Of a DNA stretch of 46,646 nt, positions 41,117-46,646 are shown in pieces. The DNA lies in the NCBI GenBank assembly GCA_016793325.1, contig JAEUKI010000048.1, forward strand, positions 1-46,646, written 5' to 3'. The position numbers were made by a program, and so were the translations under genes. Position 1 is the first letter of the stretch; each line of letters opens with the position of its first letter. The notes below the pieces were generated by a model, which made no database searches, was not told where the DNA came from, and saw only the letters and a program-made list of their open reading frames with translations. The DNA is from Myxococcales bacterium (GTDB lineage: Bacteria > Myxococcota_A > Polyangia > Polyangiales > Ga0077539).

Positions 41117-41988
41117 GCGAGGGAGACCAGGGCGAGCGCGGCGGCGATGTACGTTCCTGCTTCGAGGGAGGCGGTGCCGACGTCGCGATCTTGCGCGACC
41201 GCGTCGTCGATCGCGCCTCCGCGGACCGTGGGCATCTTGCCGAGCCACAGCCCTTGCACGATGAGCTGTCGCACGGGGTAGAGCCCCAGCGCGCACGCGC
41301 TCAGTTGAACGAAGCCCTGCAAAGAGCCCTTCCACGTCGTGAAGTCGCCCTGGAGCGCGCGCGACACGACGATGGCGCTCGCCAACGACGCGCCCGCGTA
41401 CGAGAGAGCCGCCGCGAGATTTCCCCCGCGGACGTGCTCGGCGTCGTCGTACGTCGTGATCGCGCGAAAGAGCGCGACGAGCCCGAGCTGCGTCGCCACG
41501 GCGAGCGCGAAGAACACGAGCGAGAGCCCCCAGCCGCGCCAGTCCTGCGCGGACACCGCGTGCTGCGCGAGGACCCCCATCGCCGCGTAGTGCGCGCCTG
41601 CTGCGAGACCCGCGGCGAGGTTGCCTCGGTCGAGCTCGCTTCGAAGTCGCGCCCCCATGAGCGCGCGAATCCCGAGCTCACCCGAGAACTGCACGAGCAG
41701 GAGCCCGGTCGTCGCCATGATCGCGACCGAGAGCACGTCGTGCGAGAGCGTCTCTCCCAACACGTTGTAGCGAACCGACGCCGCGGCCACGAGCAACAGG
41801 GCGATCACGTCGCCCGAGAGCACCAGCCGGTGCGCCGATCGCGCCGCGGGCGCGTGGGCAGCGTCGCCCTTTCCTTCGTCGAAGGTCGAGCGCGCCAGGA
41901 CCTTGCGTCCGACGCGCAACAACACGAGCAGCGCGAGCGCGGTCGCTACGCCGAACACCGTAATCCTCGCGGTCGAAACGGGCTGCAT
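41113..41988 (-). CDS. DUF350 integral membrane protein, two repeats
   Basis: A 291-residue protein with about eight hydrophobic helices. It contains two DUF350-type units. The first is around 55-155 (ELGIRALMGARLRSELDRGNLAAGLAAGAHYAAMG). The second is around 160-250 (EHVRGGNLAAALSYAGASLASAIVVSRALQGDF), each with the conserved R-G-N-L-A-A-A/G pattern. The family is membrane-embedded and usually adjacent to glutathionylspermidine-synthase-like genes, as here. It is translationally coupled by an ATGA overlap. Ion or polyamine handling has been suggested for such pairs only by context, so no activity is claimed. Nothing but repeats lies upstream for about 940 bp. Confidence 0.9.
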   Translation of the reverse strand: MQPVSTARITVFGVATALALLVLLRVGRKVLARSTFDEGKGDAAHAPAARSAHRLVLSGDVIALLLVAAASVRYNVLGETLSHDVLSVAIMATTGLLLVQFSGELGIRALMGARLRSELDRGNLAAGLAAGAHYAAMGVLAQHAVSAQDWRGWGLSLVFFALAVATQLGLVALFRAITTYDDAEHVRGGNLAAALSYAGASLASAIVVSRALQGDFTTWKGSLQGFVQLSACALGLYPVRQLIVQGLWLGKMPTVRGGAIDDAVAQDRDVGTASLEAGTYIAAALALVSLA

Positions 41989-42221
41989 GTCCGCGGATCA
42001 TACCCGCGGAACGGGATCCCCACGGAGTAGAAGAAACCGAAGGGCGTTGGGCTACGTGAGCAATTCGATCGACTCAGCGCCGCGATGCGCGGCCCGAGCA
42101 AGTGAATCGCTTCGCGCAGAGCCGCGAGGCGCAGCCCCCACCTGCGCTGTCGCGCGCACCGCCCCTGCCGTTGAGGCCTCTGGATTGACCTCATCTCGAA
42201 GTCGGCAGGTGCCTCAAAAAG

Positions 42222-42867
42222 TCCAGTGAATTTCCAATCCAGTGCGCTCGATGGCTGACCCCCACCTGAAGGTGGGGTCAGCGAGCAGTTGCCCGTGCGC
42301 CGCGTGCGGCGCACTGCGTGATCCGCGGCTGAGCAGGGGCGATCGTCGTGCTGGCGCCGCGAGAATTCCACGCGACGCAGCGTCGTTGTCCCTCGCTGCT
42401 TTGTACGCCGCAGGCGGCGCACAGCCTGGCTTTCGCTGACCCCACCTTCAGGTGGGGGGCAGCCATCGAGCGCATAGGCGCGAAACCTGCCGCAGCTCAT
42501 CGCCAGTTCTGTGTGGAGAACTCCAGCGGTTCGTGCGATCGAGCATCACAGCCCAACACATGTCGAAGGCATGTTGACCCGAGCACGCGCTTGCCGCGGC
42601 CTCACCCCCGCTGCCGCGCGCCCCTCTCCCGCGAGATCGCGGGAGAGGGGCTTTGATTTTGTGTGCATCATCGACAGCTGTTGGTTTTCTGCCGCGACGC
42701 TTCGGTCCCAGTAGCCCCTCTCCCGCGCGGGAGCGCGGGAGAGGGGCGCGCGGCAGCGGGGGTGAGGCCGCGTTTAGCGCTGCGTTTGGCCGCGCAGACG
42801 CGCTGCACGTGCACCGCAGTTTTCGGCATCGATGGCCATCGAGCGCACTGGATTGGAAATCGACTGA
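42222..42867. repeat. 646-bp nested palindromic spacer
   Basis: The outer arms at 42231-42255 and 42835-42859 are a perfect 25-bp inverted repeat. Inside are two sub-elements. The left (about 42254-42467) contains a hairpin GCTGACCCCCACC…GGTGGGGTCAGC near 42254-42282 and its inverted copy near 42439-42467, plus a GTGCGCCGC/GCGGCGCAC stem. The right (42595-42772) has a 39-bp perfect inverted repeat between 42595-42633 and 42734-42772. No gene is supported in 41989-42929. Confidence 0.85.
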
Positions 42868-42929
42868 ACTCCTCGGCGTCCGGTCGCTTCGACCGCAGAC
42901 GCCCCGCCGCCCACGGCGCCCATACGCGC

Positions 42930-43832
42930 CTACCGCGCGCGCAGCCAATCGACCACGGCGGGAGCCCACGGCGCGGGATCGCGCGCCCACGCGAAGTGCT
43001 CTTTGGAGGGGCCCGCGTTGCGGTTGCGGCTGTCGCGCTCGTACACCCAGCGCTCGGTCGAGGCGCGAGGCATCTTGGCGCGGAGCCGGTCGACGGCGGC
43101 GGCTGGCGCCCACTCGTCGCCGGCGCAGTTCACCAGGAGGGCGCGCTTTTCGTAGCGCCGGAGCGCGAGCTCGAGGTCCTCGTCGAGGCCGCGCGCCGCG
43201 TAGCGCCCGGTTCGGCACTGGTTGGACCAGTCGGTGATCACGCCCCGCGCGTCGCGGCCACCGAAGCGCATGCGGTCGCCTGGGTAGTAGCCCATCGCGT
43301 CGCTCGTCAGCCGCGCGAGCTGCGTGAACGCGAGGATGGCCAGCGCAGAGGGGCCGTTCCACCCGCGAAAATCCACGCTGCACGCGGCGAACGTGACGAC
43401 CGACTCGAAGCGATCGGGCTCGCGCGCGGCCATGATCGCGCCGAGCTGACCGCCGAGCGAGTGGCCGAAGAGAGCCCACGAAATCGAGTCGTCGAAGGCG
43501 CTCTTCGCGGCGGTCGCGGCCGCGGGGAGGTCGTCGCAGAGCAGCTCTCGATAGCCCCAGTCCGTTCCGCGCCGGGCCCGCAGCGAGCTCGAGCCGAACC
43601 CGCGCCAATCCGCGCTCACCGCGGCGACGCCCCGCGACGCGAACGCCTCGAGCACCCGATCGTAGAAGGTCGCGGCGACGCTCATCGCCGGGAGCACGAG
43701 CACGCCGAGGCTCGGTCGCTCGCGGGCCGGAGCGCACACGCGAATCGAAAACGTGTGCGCGTTTTCTCGAGCCCCGCGAGGCGCGACCGTGACCTCTCGC
43801 GACGCGATGGCGGTGATCGCGCCGTCGCTCAT
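42930..43832 (-). CDS. alpha/beta hydrolase
   Basis: The ATG at 43832 gives 300 residues. The nucleophile elbow GHSLGGQLGA sits near 123-132 (Ser 125). The strand-turn VLVLPAMSVAATFYDRVLEAFASRGVAAVSADWRGFGSS at about 44-82 is typical of the predicted serine hydrolases of COG4757. The remaining triad members are less certain: the Asp is likely in LLVNCAGDEWAP near 245, and the His in SKEHFAWARD near 280. No lid signature or signal peptide is seen. Its start overlaps the DUF4139 gene stop as ATGA, so the two are translationally coupled. Substrate unknown. Confidence 0.9.
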   Translation of the reverse strand: MSDGAITAIASREVTVAPRGARENAHTFSIRVCAPARERPSLGVLVLPAMSVAATFYDRVLEAFASRGVAAVSADWRGFGSSSLRARRGTDWGYRELLCDDLPAAATAAKSAFDDSISWALFGHSLGGQLGAIMAAREPDRFESVVTFAACSVDFRGWNGPSALAILAFTQLARLTSDAMGYYPGDRMRFGGRDARGVITDWSNQCRTGRYAARGLDEDLELALRRYEKRALLVNCAGDEWAPAAAVDRLRAKMPRASTERWVYERDSRNRNAGPSKEHFAWARDPAPWAPAVVDWLRAR

Positions 43833-45766
43833 GGCTTCTTCACGAGGTTCGCGAGCTTCTGCCGCGCGAGGTCGCGCTCGCGTTCGAACTGCGCGCGAAA
43901 GCTGCTCACGCGCAGCTCGCATTGGTTGACGACGTCTTGCGCCGCCGAGAGCTCGCGCACGTAGCGCCCGCGGAGCTCGCCTTCGGCGCCGCCCTCTTTG
44001 AGTACGCCGAGCTGCTGCGAGATCTTCGACTGCTTCTGCCACGCTTCGTCGCGCTCGCGCTCGGCCTTCTTCTGCTCGACGTCCGCGACGGACGCCGCGA
44101 GCTGGTGGTTGAACACCTCCGCGAGGACCGCGTACGTGGCCGCGTCGAGAAAGCGCTTGTCGAACCAGCTCTGCAGGTCGATCGCGGACAGCTGCGAGCT
44201 GTGAATCGAGCGCGCTCCGGGCCAGCGTTCGATGGGCTCGAGCACCGCGTGGCCGTGCGCGTAGACGGTCGTTCGAAAGCGATGGAAGTTCGCGGTGGAC
44301 TCGAAGGGCTGCGGTCCCGCGGGGTCCCACGTTCGACCTGCGATTTTCGGGACTTCGAAGACGACTTCGACCGGCTCGTTGTGGTCGTTTTCGGCGCGGA
44401 GGTTGTACGCGAGCTCGAAGCGCGTCTCTTCGATGACCGCGTCCGCGCCGAGCGCGACGCCCGTCGCGACCGACGTCGAACGGCTCGTCGCTTTGCAGCG
44501 AACGCCGAGGTCCTTCGCGAACGCGAGGCGCACGGACGTGTCCCTCGCCGAGTAGGGGACCATCGCTTCACCCGCGTACACGTCGTCGGCGTAGACGACG
44601 GCGGGGCCCTCTTCGAGCACGGCGCCCGAGGCGTTGTCGAACGAGAGGACGAGGTCGGGGGACGGGGGCGTTCCCAGGCGCCAGATGCGCTCTTTCTTCG
44701 CGGGCAAGCGCTTGGCGAGGAGCGGAACCATCGCGCTCCCGCCGCGGCGGAGCGAGACCTGCGTCGCGACGCGATACTCGAAGAACTCGCCGCGGTCTGC
44801 GTAGTTGGCGGCCCCTTGCGCGCCGCTCGCCATCGCGTGCGCCATGGGCTCGGCCGGCGGTGGCGCTCCGGGAGGAGGTGGACCGAAGCCCGCCGGTCCC
44901 GGCGCTGCGCTACGCGGCGCGGGCGCAGCGGCGGCGGGAGGCGCCATGGGCGCGCGCTCGAATTGCGTGGGCGCGGCTGCGGCGCGCGAGGTCTCTTCGA
45001 CGACCGTTCGCTTGACGCTCTTCGGGTTGTAGAGGTCGATCACGAACGAGACGGGTTGTCCCGTCGTGAGCGTGAGGTCGATCGCGTCGAGGTCTTCGTC
45101 CGCGGGGTTGTGAACGATGCCCCACGCCATGAGCATCACGTCGCCCTCGATGATGGCGAGGCGGTACGAGACGCGCCAGATTGGCGCAGGAATCACGTAC
45201 GAAACGCGGAGGTCGTCCGCGCTTCCGTCGAGCGCGACGCGCACGAGGCGCCGCTCGCCCGCGGTCGCAGCGCGCGATCGATCGACGAGAAAATCGAGGT
45301 CCGCGCGGGAGGCTCCCTCTTCGAGCACGATGGACTTCGCGTCGTCGACGGACACGAGCGCGAGCTGACCGTCGCCCGAGCGCACGACGAGCCGCATCTT
45401 CCACGCCCCATCGCCGATCGGAACGTTGTCGAACCCAACGACCTCGCCGCGCACGTCGCCCGCGTCGGTCACGACCGAGACGCGCCGGCCGCGGAGCGAG
45501 CTCGCGAGTCCCTCGAGCGCTCTTCCGGGCTCGAGCCGGAGCTTCCTTCGCGCGAGGGCTTCTTCGGGGTCTTCGGGCTTGTCGAACGCGAGCGCGCCGA
45601 CGGTCCCCAATCCGCGCGCGACCCAGACCGAGAGGGACTTGAGCACGTCGTTCATCTCGTCGAGTCGAAACGAGAGCTCGAACGATCCCTCCGCGGGCCC
45701 GGACCGCTCGAGGTACGCGACCCCGTGCTTGAACAGAACCATCCTGACGACTCTCGGAGATTTCAT
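43829..45766 (-). CDS. DUF4139 (MuiA-like) protein
   Basis: From the ATG at 45766 the protein has 645 residues. The N-terminal part (about 5-200) begins VVRMVLFKHGVAYLERSG…FELSFRLDEMNDVLKSLSV. The DUF4139 core runs from about 170 to 500 (DDLRVSYVIPAPIWRVSYRL… DLDAIDLTLTTGQPVSFVIDLYNPKSV…), interrupted by a Pro/Ala-rich insertion near 260-305 and followed by a helical C-terminus (KAERERDEAWQKQSKISQQL…). Homologues are annotated as mucoidy-inhibitor-like, but their mechanism is not known. There is no signal peptide. It diverges from trmB across about 28 bp, so their promoters must overlap. An in-frame ATG at 45787 is less likely because it intrudes further. Confidence 0.88.
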   Translation of the reverse strand: MKSPRVVRMVLFKHGVAYLERSGPAEGSFELSFRLDEMNDVLKSLSVWVARGLGTVGALAFDKPEDPEEALARRKLRLEPGRALEGLASSLRGRRVSVVTDAGDVRGEVVGFDNVPIGDGAWKMRLVVRSGDGQLALVSVDDAKSIVLEEGASRADLDFLVDRSRAATAGERRLVRVALDGSADDLRVSYVIPAPIWRVSYRLAIIEGDVMLMAWGIVHNPADEDLDAIDLTLTTGQPVSFVIDLYNPKSVKRTVVEETSRAAAAPTQFERAPMAPPAAAAPAPRSAAPGPAGFGPPPPGAPPPAEPMAHAMASGAQGAANYADRGEFFEYRVATQVSLRRGGSAMVPLLAKRLPAKKERIWRLGTPPSPDLVLSFDNASGAVLEEGPAVVYADDVYAGEAMVPYSARDTSVRLAFAKDLGVRCKATSRSTSVATGVALGADAVIEETRFELAYNLRAENDHNEPVEVVFEVPKIAGRTWDPAGPQPFESTANFHRFRTTVYAHGHAVLEPIERWPGARSIHSSQLSAIDLQSWFDKRFLDAATYAVLAEVFNHQLAASVADVEQKKAERERDEAWQKQSKISQQLGVLKEGGAEGELRGRYVRELSAAQDVVNQCELRVSSFRAQFERERDLARQKLANLVKKP

Positions 45767-45794
45767 GGGAGCTGAAGTATCACTCATCGCTCCG

Positions 45795-46472
45795 ATGACT
45801 GACGAGACGACGAATTTGCCGGACGAGAACGCCAAGCCCGCCGCGACCAAGGTGCGGCCGAAGAGCTACGCGCACGCCCCCCGCCTGCCCGACGACGGCG
45901 GCCGTGTGAAGCTCGCGTCGATCTTTGCTTCGGACGGACCGGTGATGCTCGAAATCGGCCCGGGCCGCGGGCGATTCGCGCTCGAGCTGCTCGCGGCGCG
46001 CCCCGATTGGTCCGTGCTCGCCCTCGAAATCCGCAGGAAGCTCGCGTTCAACCTCGACGAGCGCATGGGCGCGAAGGGCTACGGAGCGCGGGCTCGGTGC
46101 TTCGCGGAAGACGCGCGCGAGGCGCTCCCGAGGATCGAGGGAACGGGGGTCGTGAGCGCCGCGGCGATTCACTTTCCCGACCCGTGGTGGAAGAAGCGAC
46201 ACGCGAAGCGGATGGTCGTTGGCGACTCGCTCGTCGACGAGCTCGCGCGGTTGGTGAAGCCCGGCGGGATCGTGCTGGTGCAGACCGACGTGATCGAGCG
46301 CGCCGAGGCGTACTACCCGCGCTTCGCCGAGCACCCCGCGTTCGCGAGCAAGGGGACCGCGGAGAGGCCGTACGTCGAAGAGAGTCCCTTCGTGCCCGCG
46401 CGGAGCAACCGCGAAGCGATGGCGATCACCGACGGCCTCCCTGTGTACCGCATGGTGTTCGAGCGGCGGTGA
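45795..46472 (+). CDS. trmB: tRNA (guanine-N7-)-methyltransferase
   Basis: From the ATG at 45795 the enzyme has 225 residues and uses SAM to methylate G46 in the variable loop of tRNA. The SAM motif is VMLEIGPGRGRFALELLAARPDWSVLALEI. The family hallmark AIHFPDPWWKKRHAKRMV lies near 128-145, followed by LARLVKPGGIVLVQTD. The N-terminal 30 residues are a short basic extension. An upstream in-frame ATG at 45765 would overlap the divergent DUF4139 gene and is rejected. It is a single-gene unit facing the IS remnant on the opposite strand. Confidence 0.95.
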   Translation: MTDETTNLPDENAKPAATKVRPKSYAHAPRLPDDGGRVKLASIFASDGPVMLEIGPGRGRFALELLAARPDWSVLALEIRRKLAFNLDERMGAKGYGARARCFAEDAREALPRIEGTGVVSAAAIHFPDPWWKKRHAKRMVVGDSLVDELARLVKPGGIVLVQTDVIERAEAYYPRFAEHPAFASKGTAERPYVEESPFVPARSNREAMAITDGLPVYRMVFERR

Positions 46473-46537
46473 CGAGGGGGGGGTGACACCGGCGGCGCGC
46501 TCGGAGCTGGGCTTCCCTCGATTGCGTTGACAGTTGG

Positions 46538-46646
46538 TCAAGCAGCGTTGGCGAGCGCGAAAGCGCGTTCGACCTCGGCTGGGGTCTTGTAGTCGAGCGA
46601 AGAGTGAAGTCGTCGGCGGTTGTAGAACACCTCGATGTACTCGAAC
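46538..46646 (-). mobile_element. 3' end of an IS3-family transposase (partial, runs off the right edge)
   Basis: Translating the minus strand back from a TGA at 46538-46540 gives a 35-residue C-terminus including FEYIEVFYNRRRLHSSLDYK and TPAEVERAF. The Y-N-x-R-R-x-H-S-S-L-x-Y-x-T/S-P pattern is diagnostic for the integrase-core transposase (OrfB) of IS3-type elements, after the catalytic DDE residues. The rest of the element is outside the window. No clear terminal inverted repeat was identified between 46473 and 46537. Confidence 0.85.

Overview
The window is a high-G+C bacterial chromosome segment with a strong G/C bias at third codon positions. It most likely comes from a myxobacterium of the Polyangiales/Sandaracinus type. 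The evidence is family-level: many secreted lipoproteins with Asp/Ser/Ala-rich linkers after the lipobox, Cys-rich repeat lipoproteins, RCC1-like and FG-GAP secreted proteins, a Hanks-type Ser/Thr kinase beside TPR/PEGA-like genes, and a MYXO-CTERM-like tail. No rRNA, tRNA or CRISPR array was seen.

Layout. Positions 1-15.1 kb are almost entirely minus strand. Read from the right they encode a secreted caspase-like peptidase, a rhodanese/carbonic-anhydrase-like fusion, RNase Z, a Sel1-like secreted protein, UMP kinase (PyrH) and a DUF3592 membrane protein. A translationally coupled cytochrome c maturation operon follows (CcmF-CcmH fusion, zinc-ribbon membrane protein, signal-peptide protein, RluA/RluD-type pseudouridine synthase), then an orphan AAA ATPase. 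From 15.2 to 28.7 kb come an FG-GAP lipoprotein, a methyltransferase divergent from a type-B carboxylesterase lipoprotein, a squalene-hopene-cyclase-like gene paired with a Rieske oxygenase, a small MYXO-CTERM-like protein, an RCC1-type lipoprotein and another lipoprotein. From 28.7 to 35.4 kb there is a minus-strand TPR-PEGA / Ser-Thr kinase / Cys-rich lipoprotein operon, an unknown lipoprotein, a previously untracked 38-codon ORF and a GNAT acetyltransferase. From 35.5 to 46.6 kb there are a FIST protein, a 2OG-oxygenase-like protein, a large Cys-rich repeat lipoprotein, a DUF350 + glutathionylspermidine-synthase-like operon, an alpha/beta hydrolase coupled to a DUF4139 protein, TrmB, and the 3' end of an IS3-family transposase running off the right edge.

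The most unusual content falls into three groups. (1) A protein joins a catalytically dead rhodanese domain to a domain carrying the C-x-D-x-R, His and Cys pattern I associate with cadmium (zeta-class) carbonic anhydrases. (2) A cyclase with a D-x-D-S instead of D-x-D-D acid motif is paired with a Rieske oxygenase. (3) The long intergenic spacers (16.8, 19.8-20.6, 26.6-27.0, 32.4-32.9 and 42.1-42.9 kb) hold no supported genes but are built from large nested inverted repeats. These include 55-bp palindromes, a 27-bp perfect inverted-repeat family, a 384-bp element with 110-bp arms and a 646-bp nested palindrome, and several share core sequences. A separate 50-bp repeat containing a 16-bp palindrome lies upstream of two secreted-protein genes.

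All functions are read from sequence motifs and remembered family features; no search was run. Start codons are often GTG, and the reported starts were chosen from signal-peptide position, overlaps or ribosome-binding sites where visible.
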